NCBI GenBank assembly: GCA_035519675.1
Contig: DATIWB010000055.1
Coordinates: 5,421 to 69,420, forward strand
DNA: 64,000 bases
Origin: RPRB01 sp035519675
Lineage (GTDB): Bacteria > Myxococcota > Myxococcia > Myxococcales > Myxococcaceae
Reading direction: 5' to 3'
Positions 33,159 to 41,673 of this stretch are shown one piece after another. The number at the start of each line of letters is the position of its first letter. Position 1 is the first letter of the stretch. Under the pieces are notes generated by a model. The model was not told the origin of the DNA. It was given only the letters and a program-made list of their open reading frames with translations, and did not search any database. The position numbers and the translations under genes are program-made.

Positions 33159-36100
33159 CTAGGCCCTCCCCGCCTTCTCGACCCGCTCCAGCTTCACCTG
33201 GAAGGCCTTGAACTCCGGTGTCCAGGTGTTCGGGTCGATGGCCGAGCTGGTCAGGAGGTTGGCCAAGGGTCCGGCGTGCTTGGCGTCACCGCTGTACCCC
33301 CAGTGGATGGGGAAGCCGATCTGCCAGACGCGCTTGCCGTTGATCATGAAGCCCGGCATGCGCTTGGTGACCATCGCCGGGCCCTCGATGGAGCCGCGGG
33401 CCGAGGAGATGCGGACCGTCTCCCCGTTCTGGATCCCCTTCTCCTTCGCCAGCTCCTCGGGAATCTCGAAGAAGATGCCGGGCTGCACCTCGTTGAGCCG
33501 CCCGCCCTCCTGGTGCTTGGTCCAGTAGTGGAAGTGCTCGGTGAGGCGGTAGGTGGTGCAGACGATGGGGAACTCGTCCGCCTTGCCCCACTTGTCCTTG
33601 TCGCTGTTGAAGCGCTTCAGGACCGGGCTGGCCGAGACCTTGGGGTGGAGCGGGTTCTCCACCGGGGCCTCCACCGGCTCGTAGTGCTCGGGGAACGGTC
33701 CGTCGTTGAGCACCGGGGAGAAGAGCCGGCCCACGCCCTCGGGGAGCATGATGAAGGCACCGAATTGCCCAGGCGGTGAGTCCGGCTTGATGTCCGGCAC
33801 GTCGCCCACCCACTTCTCGCCGTTCCACTGGATGCCGACCCGCTTCGGGTCCCAGGGCTTGCCGGCGGCGTCGGCGGAGGCGCGGTTGTACATGACACGG
33901 CGGTTGGCCGGCCAGCTGAAGGCCCACTGGTGGAACTGCCCGAGCCCCATCGGATCGCTGGTGATCCGGCGGGCGGCGTTGTTCCCGCCCTCGGTGAAGA
34001 CGCCGCCGTAGAGCCAGTTGCCGCAGGAGGTGCTCCCGTCGTCGCGGAGCTGGGCGAACCCGTCGAGCTGCTGCCCGGCGGTCTTGAGCACCTTCGGCGG
34101 ATCCTTGGACTTCGGATCCTTCGGCGGCTCGACCAGGTCGGTGATCGCCTTGCCGTTGATCTCCTTCAGTATCTCGGCCAGGTCGGGGTTGGCGGGGTTG
34201 GTGTACGCCCAGGAGACGTTGAGCACCGCCTCGGGCAGCGCTCCCGGCTCCTTCTTGTACAGGTCCTTCACCGCCAGGAGGATGCGGCTGATGATCTCCT
34301 GGTCGCTCTTGGACTGACCGGGGCCGTCCACTGCCTTCCACTTCCACTGCACCCAGCGGGCGGAGTTGGTGAAGGTGCCGTCCTTCTCCGCGAAGTTGGT
34401 GGCCGGGAGGAGGTAGACCTCGGTCTTGATCTGCGCGGCGTCGGGAGTCCCGAGCTCCTTCGGCGCCTTCCAGAACGCCGCGGTCTCGTTCTCCTGGTTC
34501 TCCACCATCACCAGCCACTTCAGCTTGGCGAGCGCGGCGACCATCTTCGGCGAGTTGGGGCCGGTCCCCACCGGGTTCATGCCGAAGGAGATCAGACCTT
34601 CTGGCCCGGGCTCGTCACCGCCCCCGCGCTTCGAGGTCCCGCGGTACATGTCGTCGAACATGTAGGACCAGGAGTAGTTGCCATCGACCTTCGGCAGCCA
34701 GCCGTAGCCGAAGTCGTTCTCCTTGGTGGCGGTCTTGCCCCACAGCGTCTTGAGCAGCGACACCATGAACTTGGGGTAGTTGGTCCAGTAGTTCATGGAC
34801 GCCCAGGCCATCTTGTTCAGCGTCCAGGGCGTGCTCTTCTCGAGGTAGGTCGCGAGGTCGGGAAGGTTCGAGCTCGGCGTCTTGAGGTAGCCGGGCAGGA
34901 TGTCGAACGTCCCGCCCATGTCCGTGGCGCCCTGGATGTTGGAGTGCCCGCGGAGCGCGTTCACCCCTCCGCCCGGTCGGCCGACGTTGCCCAGGAGTAG
35001 CTGGAGCATCGCCGCGGTGCGGATGATCTGCACCCCCACCGAGTGCTGGGTCCACCCCAGGGCGTACAGGATGGTGCCGACCTTCTCCGCGTTCCCGGTG
35101 GAGGTCACCATCTCGGCCACCTTCAGGAACTGCGCCTTCGGCGTGCCGCAGACCTTCTCCACCACGTCCGGCGTGTAGCGGTCCACGTGCTTCTTCAGCA
35201 GCTGGAAGACGCAGCGGGGATTCTCCAGCGTCGGGTCCACCCCGTAGGCCTGGGTCTGGGCGTCCGGCTCGTAACCCCAGGCGGTCTTGTCGTACTCGCC
35301 CTTCTTCTCGTCGAAGCCGCTGAACAGCCCGTCCTGGAAGCCGAACTTTTCACCGACGATGTACGAGGCGTTGGTGTGCAGCTTCACGTAGTCGGCGTGG
35401 TAGCGCCGCGTCTCCAGGGCGTAGCGGATGATGCCGTTGAGGAAGGCGATGTCAGTGCCCGCGCGGAGCGGGGCATAGAGGTCAGCCACCGCGGCGGTCC
35501 GCTGGAAGCGCGGGTCCACGGAGACGATCTTCGCCCCGCGCGTCTTCTTTGCCTCGATGGCCCACTTGAACCCGCACGGATGGTTCTCGGCAGGGTTACC
35601 GCCCATCACGAACACGACGTCCGCGTTCTTGATGTCCACCCAGCCATTGGTCATCGCACCGCGACCAAACGTGGCGGCCAAACTGGCCACCGTTGGACCG
35701 TGTCATACTCGTGCTTGCGTGTCTCGGTAGGTGATGCCGAGGCCGGCACCGAACTTCCACTGCAGCAGGTTGAACTCGTTGGTGTCGGTGCAGCCGCCGA
35801 TGAGCCCGATGCCCGGCGTGCGGTTGACCACCGCGCCCGCGGCGTTCTTGGCGATGAAGGTGCGGTCGCGGGTGTCCTTGATGTGGCGGGCGATGCCGGC
35901 AATCGCCGCGTCCCAGGAGACTTCCTCCCAGCGGTCGGAGCCGGGGCGCCTCACCTTGGGCGTCGTCAGCCGGCCGGGGTGGTGGATGTCGTTCTTGAGA
36001 GTGATGCCCTTGGGGCAGAGCGTCCCGCGGTTGATGGGGTGATCCGGATCACCCTCGACGTGCACCACCGAGCCGTGGACGTTCTTCGCCTTGTCCCCGA

Positions 36101-36284
36101 GGGTGTGGATGATCACCCCGCACGAGACCGAGCAGTACGGACAGGTGCTGCGCGTCTCCGTGGTGCGGGAGATCTTGAGCTCCCGCATCTCCGCGCGGGC
36201 CTCGGACAGATCGAAGTACCCCAGCCCCAGCGCCCCACCGACGGCGGCCGTTCCCTTGAGGAACGTGCGGCGGTCCACGTGCAT
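33159..36284 (-). CDS. fdnG: formate dehydrogenase catalytic subunit, selenoprotein (Sec194)
   Basis: 1041 residues from the ATG at 36284 (GGAGGGG upstream), reading the TGA at 35705-35703 as selenocysteine. Both halves belong to one FdnG/FdoG protein. The Tat signal RRTFLKG starts at Arg5, a [4Fe-4S] site uses Cys48, 51, 55 and 90, and the active site reads ARVUHGPTVASLAATFG. The rest carries the bis-MGD-binding domains (VFVMGGNPAENHP, VSVDPRF). Normal family length is about 1015. It oxidises formate in the periplasm and feeds electrons through FdnH and FdnI to quinone. A SECIS hairpin follows the UGA by 11 bases. Naive gene calling splits it at 35703. Confidence 0.96.
35673..35691 (-). promoter_or_regulatory. 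SECIS hairpin of fdnG
   Basis: Minus strand: GGTGGCC (35691-35685) pairs with GGCCGCC (35679-35673) through seven pairs, one a G-U wobble, around loop AGTTT (35684-35680), which contains GU. It begins 11 bases after the UGA. This closely parallels the well-known E. coli fdhF element, where an 11-base spacer leads to a similar stem with AGGUCU in the loop. Confidence 0.85.
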
Positions 36285-36346
36285 GGAACCCCTCCGGCCA
36301 AATTGAAAACCGCGACGGTGCCCACGCTGAACGCGGTGCACTCAAG

Positions 36347-36352
36347 TGTCAA
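36347..36352 (-). promoter_or_regulatory. possible -35 box (TTGACA) upstream of fdnG
   Basis: A perfect TTGACA lies on the minus strand about 63 bases before the fdnG start, in a stretch less GC-rich than its surroundings. The expected -10 position (about 36324-36330) has only a weak TCAGCGT. I see no clear sigma-54 -24/-12 pair. The candidate is tentative. Confidence 0.25.
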
Positions 36353-36440
36353 GAACAGCTGAGCCTTGACGCACGGCATTATCAAACGTCCGTACACCGC
36401 GTCCTCGCTCGCGAGGCGAACGCGCAACGGGCGCAAGGCT

Positions 36441-36491
36441 CGGTGTCGGCCGTGATTGCTCTCGCGGTGTCCGAACGAGGTGTCTGGCACC
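36441..36491. repeat. third, degenerate REP-like palindrome site
   Basis: In the spacer between fdnG and the phnE-like gene, GAGGTGTCTGGCACC (36477-36491) belongs to the same palindrome family as the clusters at 1.2 and 13.7 kb. Two half-sites, CGGTGTCGGC (36441-36450) and GCGGTGTCCG (about 36465-36474), precede it. The remainder of the spacer shows no gene. Confidence 0.6.
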
Positions 36492-36540
36492 CCGACGCGG
36501 GCACCCCGAGGCGAGAACCGACTGGACCCGGGTTCCCGCC

Positions 36541-38289
36541 TCAGGCCGGGAGGCCGCCGGCCCGCACCGCCAGCCCTGCGTCCAGCGCGGGTCCGGTCTC
36601 GCGCCGGAGCGTCGCTGGCGGGAGCCAGTTGCGGCGGAGCTTGTCGGACAGGGCGTCGCTCACCAGCACCAGCCCGAAGATGAGCAGCACCATGGTGCTG
36701 ACCTGCTCGTGGAAGCCCAGCTGGATGGCGTTGTACAGCTTGAGCCCGAGCCCACCGCCGCCGAGGAAGCCCACCAGCGCCGAGGCGCGAAGGTTGAACT
36801 CCCAGCGCAGGAGCCCGTAGCTCGCCATCAGCGGCCGGGCCTGCGGCCACGCCCCCCAGAGCGTCCGAACCGCCGCGCCCGCTCCGGCCGCCTCCAGCAC
36901 CTCGAGCGGCCCGTGTGCCACCTCGTCCAGCGCCTCGGCCCAGAGCTTTGCGAGCACGCCCCCGGTGTGCAGACCGAGCGCCAGCACGCCGGCGAACGGC
37001 CCGAAGCCCACCGCGACGATGCAGATGAGCACCCAGAGGAGCTCGGGAATGCCCCGGAGCACGGCAAGCAACAGCCGCGCCAGCACGTGCACCGCCGGGG
37101 CAAACAGACCTCCGGGCCCGGGACGACCTGGGGCCCCCTGCGCACGGAGCATCAGCCCCGTGCTGGCGAGTGGGGTGAGCACGGCGGCCACCACCCCCCC
37201 GAGCAGCGTCCCCGCCCCTGCCACCGCGAGCGTCTGGAGCAGCGGAACGCGGAGAGAGGAGAGGAAGCCGAGGGAGATTTCCGGCGGGAACAGCCGGGCG
37301 GCGAACCGCCCCAGGCGGAGAAACATCCCCTCGTCGGCCCCGCCGAGCAGCTCCGCGCCACGGAACGACAGGCCCACCGCGGCGAGCGTCCCGAGCCAGA
37401 GCATCGCTCGACGCCGGCCGGTGAGCGGGCTCCCGCCCTCCACCGGTGCGCTGCGGATGGACCGGCGCAGCACCCGGCTCGCCGCCTCGCCCGCCAGCAT
37501 CAGCGCCAGCAGCGCGACCAGCAAGGTCGAGACCTGGCGGTACTCGAACAGCCGCATCGAGAGCTGGAGCTCCTGTCCGATGCCACCGGCCCCCACGAAG
37601 CCCAGCACCGACGCGGAGCGGATGGCGCACTCGAGCGAGTAGAGGCTGTAGCTCACCAGGCCCGGCAGCGCCTGGGGCACGAGGGCGAAGAGGACCAGCG
37701 AGGCGCGGCGGCCCCCCGACGCGGCGAGCACCTCCCCCGGACCGGGGTCCACGTCCTCGAGGAGATCGGCGTACACCCGGCCCAGCACGCCGGCGTACGA
37801 GACTCCGAGCGCGAGCGCTCCGGCCCGCGGCCCGAGGCCCACCGCGACCACGAAGAGCAGCGCCCAGAGCAGCTCCGGTACCGCCCGGAAGACGCGCAGG
37901 GTCGCGCGCGCCGCCAGGTGCAGGGCCAGCAGCACCCCGGACCACGGACCGTCAGGAGTGGCCAGCGCGCCGGGCCGGAACAAGGTCGGGGTCGCCAGGA
38001 TGCCCAGCGGGACCGCGAGGACGATGGCCAGCACCGTTCCGGCGATGCCAATGGCCAGCGTGCGTGCCACCGCCGCGGCGACCACGCCCAGGAAGCCCGG
38101 CGAGGTGTCGGGGGGGAACAGCCCCCGGAGCAACCGGCCCAGCCCCTCGAGCGCGCTGGCCGATGCCAATGCCCGGGGCGACACCTGCGCCTCCACGACG
38201 CTCCACACCAGGAACGCCGCGACCAGCAGCAGCTGCACCCGCCGGGAGGCGAGCGGAGGGCTCACCTCAGCGGACGCAAGCGATGGCAT
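36541..38289 (-). CDS. phnE: PhnE-type ABC permease, tandem two-domain fusion
   Basis: 582 residues, about twice a normal PhnE. Two homologous halves are clear. Residues about 1-285 contain LFPPDTSPGFLGVVAAAVARTL, RVFRAVPELLWALLFVVAVG and SVLGFVGAGGIGQEL. Residues about 290-560 repeat this as LFPPEISLGFLSSLRVPLLQTL, AVLRGIPELLWVLICIVAVG and ALVGFLGGGGLGLKL. A natural fusion would give a pseudo-heterodimeric channel in one chain. With PhnC and PhnD upstream it should import phosphonate, phosphite or a related oxyanion. No C-P lyase or phosphite dehydrogenase gene is in view. It overlaps phnC by 23 bases. Confidence 0.92.
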   Translation of the reverse strand: MPSLASAEVSPPLASRRVQLLLVAAFLVWSVVEAQVSPRALASASALEGLGRLLRGLFPPDTSPGFLGVVAAAVARTLAIGIAGTVLAIVLAVPLGILATPTLFRPGALATPDGPWSGVLLALHLAARATLRVFRAVPELLWALLFVVAVGLGPRAGALALGVSYAGVLGRVYADLLEDVDPGPGEVLAASGGRRASLVLFALVPQALPGLVSYSLYSLECAIRSASVLGFVGAGGIGQELQLSMRLFEYRQVSTLLVALLALMLAGEAASRVLRRSIRSAPVEGGSPLTGRRRAMLWLGTLAAVGLSFRGAELLGGADEGMFLRLGRFAARLFPPEISLGFLSSLRVPLLQTLAVAGAGTLLGGVVAAVLTPLASTGLMLRAQGAPGRPGPGGLFAPAVHVLARLLLAVLRGIPELLWVLICIVAVGFGPFAGVLALGLHTGGVLAKLWAEALDEVAHGPLEVLEAAGAGAAVRTLWGAWPQARPLMASYGLLRWEFNLRASALVGFLGGGGLGLKLYNAIQLGFHEQVSTMVLLIFGLVLVSDALSDKLRRNWLPPATLRRETGPALDAGLAVRAGGLPA

Positions 38290-39079
38290 CGCCCAGCTCC
38301 GGTGTCGGGGCCACAGGTCGCTCGGCGACCTGGCGGGGATAGAGCTGCTCCAGCAGCGAGGGGGTGACCTGCGCGGTCGGCAAGTCGAACAGCACCCGTC
38401 CCGCGCCGAGGCCGACCACCCGTGGAAAGTGGCGCAGCGCGAAGTCCACGTCGTGCATCACCGCCACCAGCGTCCGGCCGCGCGCCGCGACGCCGAGGAG
38501 CAGCTCGCCCATGCTCTCTCGCAGGGCCGGGTCGAGCGACGAGAACGGCTCGTCGGCGAGCACCGCTGCGGGCTCCTGGACCAGCACCCGGGCGATCGCC
38601 ACCCGCTGCTGCTCTCCACCCGACAGCTCGTCGGCGCGCGCGGTGGCCCGGCGCTGCAACCCCACCGCCGCGAGCGCCGCGTCCACCCTCGCCAGGTCTT
38701 CCCCCGAGGGCCGCACCCAGGACCGGAGCGCGTCGGCGAGGGACCAGTGCCCCACCCGCCCCAGGAGCGCGTTCTGGCGCACCGTCAACGAGGGCACGAG
38801 GCGCGGCTGCTGGAACACCGTCCCGATGCGGCGGCGCACCGCCCGCAGCGAGCGGCGCGAGAGTCCCATCACCTCCTGTCCCTCGAAGCGCACCGTGCCC
38901 TCGCTGGGCCGGAGCGTGGTGTTGAGCACCCCGAAGAGGGTCGTCTTTCCGGCGCCGGACGGCCCGAGGACCACCAGCCGTTCGCCGGGGGCCACCTCCA
39001 GGCTCACACGGTCCAGCGCCGCCACCGGGCCTGCCCGGCCGTGGAACCGACGTCGGACGCCCCGCAGCGAGAAGGTCAC
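38267..39079 (-). CDS. phnC: phosphonate-type ABC transporter ATP-binding protein
   Basis: 270 residues from a GTG at 39079 that overlaps the phnD stop (GTGA). ATPase motifs are complete: Walker A GPSGAGKTT, Q-loop GTVFQQPRLV, signature ELSGGEQQRVAIARVL, Walker B AVLADEPFSSLD and switch His in AVMHDVDFAL. The VGRV segment after the Q-loop and the NTTLRPSEG spacing match PhnC-like ATPases. The C-terminal 30 residues extend beyond the usual end. It energises the fused permease encoded downstream. Confidence 0.93.
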   Translation of the reverse strand: MTFSLRGVRRRFHGRAGPVAALDRVSLEVAPGERLVVLGPSGAGKTTLFGVLNTTLRPSEGTVRFEGQEVMGLSRRSLRAVRRRIGTVFQQPRLVPSLTVRQNALLGRVGHWSLADALRSWVRPSGEDLARVDAALAAVGLQRRATARADELSGGEQQRVAIARVLVQEPAAVLADEPFSSLDPALRESMGELLLGVAARGRTLVAVMHDVDFALRHFPRVVGLGAGRVLFDLPTAQVTPSLLEQLYPRQVAERPVAPTPELGDAIACVR

Positions 39080-39921
39080 CGGAGCAGGCCTTCGCGCACC
39101 GCTGCCTCGCGAAGCGGGCCGTACGAGGCTGCGTCGACCGCCACGTAGCGACCCTTCGCCGACAGGAGCTCGAGCACCGGCCGGTCCTCTGGCCTCGCGG
39201 GATCCAGCGTCAGGAAGGCCTCGGCGACCTTCTTCGCCACCGCCGGATCCAGATCCTTCCGGGCGACCCAGACGTAGTCGAGGAAGGGCGGCGTGGTCCA
39301 GAAGACGCGGACCCGGGTCGGGTCGATCTTCCCCTCCTTGGTCAGCCGCTCCCAGACCGCCTCGTCGAGGGCGCCAGCGTCGACGCGTCGCTCGGCCACC
39401 GCCAGCGCCGTCGCGTCGTGCCCGCCGGTGTAGATCGCCTGGTCCACCACCGCCGGGTCCACGCCTTCCTTCCGCATGAAGTAGGCGGGCATCAGGTGCC
39501 CCGAGGTGGAGTTCACGTCACCGAACGCGAACCGCTTCCCGGCGAGATCGCGGAGGCTCCGCACGTCGTCCCGGGCGGTGATGAACTTCGAGTGGAACTC
39601 GCGGTCCCGGTCGCGCTGCACCAGCGGGATGGCCCCGGCGCGCTTGTTGGCCTGGACGAAGGTGAAGCCTCCGAGGTGGGCCACGTCGACCTGTCCCTGG
39701 ACGAGCGCCTCCACCACCGCCGCATAGTTCTGGGGGATGGTGAGAGTGACCTTTCGCCCGGTGGCCTTCTCCAGACGGGCCACGAGCGGCTCCGCCTCGC
39801 GGAGCATCTTCGAGGGGTCCGTCGCGGGGATCATGCTCACCCTCAGGGGAGCGTCGGCCGCCCGCCCGGGCGCCGCGAGGAGAAGACAGCAGGTCAGCAC
39901 GGCGCGAGGCGAGACGGTCAT
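39076..39921 (-). CDS. phnD: phosphate/phosphite/phosphonate ABC transporter substrate-binding protein
   Basis: 281 residues from the ATG at 39921; the open frame to 40107 lacks a signal sequence. A signal peptide (VLTCCLLLAAPGRA) exports it to the periplasm. The PhnD fold is recognised by LRVSMIPATDPSKMLREAEPL, NYAAVVEALVQGQVDVAHLGG and NSTSGHLMPAYFM. The last, with the conserved serine and His region, helps bind the oxyanion. It is the first gene of the phnD-phnC-phnE unit. The ligand could be phosphonate, phosphite or hypophosphite; the sequence does not decide. Confidence 0.92.
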   Translation of the reverse strand: MTVSPRAVLTCCLLLAAPGRAADAPLRVSMIPATDPSKMLREAEPLVARLEKATGRKVTLTIPQNYAAVVEALVQGQVDVAHLGGFTFVQANKRAGAIPLVQRDRDREFHSKFITARDDVRSLRDLAGKRFAFGDVNSTSGHLMPAYFMRKEGVDPAVVDQAIYTGGHDATALAVAERRVDAGALDEAVWERLTKEGKIDPTRVRVFWTTPPFLDYVWVARKDLDPAVAKKVAEAFLTLDPARPEDRPVLELLSAKGRYVAVDAASYGPLREAAVREGLLR

Positions 39922-40121
39922 CTTGAGTGGCTCCCGACCGGAGTCCCGAGGGTGTGTGGAGGACTGTACAGGCGGCGCACCTCGGCCGCCACCGCCAAGG
40001 GGTGGAAGATTCCGCGACCGGCGTTTGGGCCGCGACGCCCCCACCCCTTTCCTCTGGAACCCACACGACCTGGCGGGCGAAAGGAGTCCGCCGGGGGCCG
40101 GGAACATCCGAGGAGGCAGGC

Positions 40122-40760
40122 GTGCGGAGATTCGTCATCGGGATGGCGCTGGTCGCGGTGCTGGGGGCGGGCGGGGCGCAGGCGCAGGGCTGGTCCGCGA
40201 TGTCGGGGCAGACGCTGGGCAGCGGCGCGGGAATGATCTGGGGTCAGTTCGGCTGGCCGGGCATCTCCGCGGACCTCGCCTACGGCGTGAGCCCCACCCT
40301 CGACCTCGGCGGACGCTTCACCTTCAACTACGGTGAGGAGGGCATCACCGACACCGGCGTGCTGGGCCTGAAGTTCCAGTTCACGCTCCGGGCGCAGCTG
40401 GTCCGCAAGCCGAAGTTCGACCTCGGGCTCAGGTTCGATCCCGGCCTGCTGCTCTACTTCCCGAACAACTCCACCGTGGTGGGGATGACCTTCCCGGTGG
40501 GGCTGGAGTTCGGCTTCCCCATCACCCCGGTGTTCCGGGCCAACGCCAGCTTCGACCTGCCGTTCTGGCTTACGTTTAGTCCCTCACCGGTCGAGGGCCA
40601 CATCCCCATCCTCTTCGGCGGCGGCGTGGAGTACCTGGTGGAGCGGGACCTCGCGCTCACCGCACGCCTCAAGATGGGCCCCACCATCGGGACGGCGAGC
40701 CGCACCCGCAACACCTTCTTCACCCTCTACTTCCTGCTCGGGGTGGCCTACCGCTTCTGA
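40122..40760 (+). CDS. outer-membrane beta-barrel protein
   Basis: 212 residues from a GTG at 40122, with GAGGAGG about 5 bases upstream. A signal peptide ends near GGAQAQG. The remainder is a series of amphipathic beta strands (LDLGGRFTFNYGEEG, FPVGLEFGFPITPVFRANAS) ending in FLLGVAYRF; the terminal phenylalanine is the usual outer-membrane barrel signature. No specific family is recognised. It converges with the GST gene and overlaps it by 13 bases. It is divergent from phnD, 200 bases away. Confidence 0.82.
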   Translation: MRRFVIGMALVAVLGAGGAQAQGWSAMSGQTLGSGAGMIWGQFGWPGISADLAYGVSPTLDLGGRFTFNYGEEGITDTGVLGLKFQFTLRAQLVRKPKFDLGLRFDPGLLLYFPNNSTVVGMTFPVGLEFGFPITPVFRANASFDLPFWLTFSPSPVEGHIPILFGGGVEYLVERDLALTARLKMGPTIGTASRTRNTFFTLYFLLGVAYRF

Positions 40761-41443
40761 CCGTCACCGCCGTGGCCGAACAGGACCTTCTTCGCCGCCT
40801 CGTCCATCGGCTGGCTCTGCACCTGCTTCGCCACGGCGTAGGCCCGCTCCACCGCCGGGCGCTGGGCGATGGTGGCGAACCAGCGCTTGAGGTTCGGGAA
40901 GTCGTCCAGGTTCATCTGCTGCTTCTCGTGGGGCACCACCCACGGGTAGCTGGCGACGTCGGCGATGGAGTAGTCGCCGGCCAGGTACGGCCGGTCCGCG
41001 AGTCGGGTATTCATCACCCGGTACAACCGCGCCGTCTCCTTCACGTAGCGATCGATGGCGTAGGGAATCTTTTCCGGCGCGTACTGGACGAAGTGGTGGT
41101 TCTGTCCGGCCATCGGCCCGAGGCCGCCCACCTGCCAGAACAGCCATTGCATCACCTCGAACCTTCCCCGCGGGTCGGCGGGGAGGAGCCGCCCGGTCTT
41201 CTCTGCGAGGTAGGTGAGGATCGCTCCCGACTCGAAGATGGAGAGCGGTCCAGCCCGGTCGGCCGGCGCGTCGTCCACGATGGCGGGGATGCGATTGTTG
41301 GGTGAGATGCGCAGGAACGCCGGATCGAACTGCTCGCCCTTGTTGATGTTCACCGGCCGGATCCGGTACGGCAGCCCCAGCTCCTCGAGGGCGATGGTGA
41401 TCTTGTGCCCGTTGGGAGTGGTCCAGTAGTAGAGGTCGATCAC
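40748..41443 (-). CDS. glutathione S-transferase family protein (YfcG/Nu-class-like)
   Basis: 231 residues. The N-terminal thioredoxin-like domain begins IDLYYWTTPNGHKITIALEEL and continues with NNRIPAIVDD and the glutathione-binding GPLSIFESGAIL. The helical domain includes QWLFWQVGGLGPMAGQNHHF and YSIADVASYPWV. The TPNGHK start and the QNHHF motif point to the YfcG/YghU disulfide-reductase type of GST, rather than a detoxifying transferase. The partner thiol could be glutathione or a substitute. It is a single gene divergent from the cyclopropane synthase. Confidence 0.9.
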   Translation of the reverse strand: MIDLYYWTTPNGHKITIALEELGLPYRIRPVNINKGEQFDPAFLRISPNNRIPAIVDDAPADRAGPLSIFESGAILTYLAEKTGRLLPADPRGRFEVMQWLFWQVGGLGPMAGQNHHFVQYAPEKIPYAIDRYVKETARLYRVMNTRLADRPYLAGDYSIADVASYPWVVPHEKQQMNLDDFPNLKRWFATIAQRPAVERAYAVAKQVQSQPMDEAAKKVLFGHGGDGQKR

Positions 41444-41624
41444 CGCGCAGTGCTCCTCTCCGGCACCGTCCGTAGCGGCCCCGCAGCGAGCGGCGCAAGG
41501 AAATCAGCCCCCCGTGCAAGGGGGACGCCATGAACGTTGCGCAGCGGCGCGCGGCGGATGCCCTCTCAGCGTGCGTCGGCTCATCCTCCACCAGGCGCGG
41601 GGCACAGATGCGATCCGGTTGGAC

Positions 41625-41652
41625 TTGACGAGGCCCGGGCGCACGCTAAGCC
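41625..41652 (+). promoter_or_regulatory. candidate sigma-70-type promoter of the cyclopropane synthase gene
   Basis: TTGACG (41625-41630) and TAAGCC (41647-41652) are separated by 16 bases, placing a start site about 15 bases before the ATG at 41674. GGAG, about 10 bases before that ATG, could serve as the ribosome site. The -35 is near consensus and the -10 weak, so the call is tentative. Confidence 0.35.
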
Positions 41653-41673
41653 ATTCACCCTGGAGGGCCACGC

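Noticed and set aside
36300..36440. Search for a sigma-54 or FNR-like site upstream of fdnG.
   Set aside because: No convincing -24/-12 pair or FNR-type inverted repeat was seen; only a lone TTGACA is listed at low confidence.
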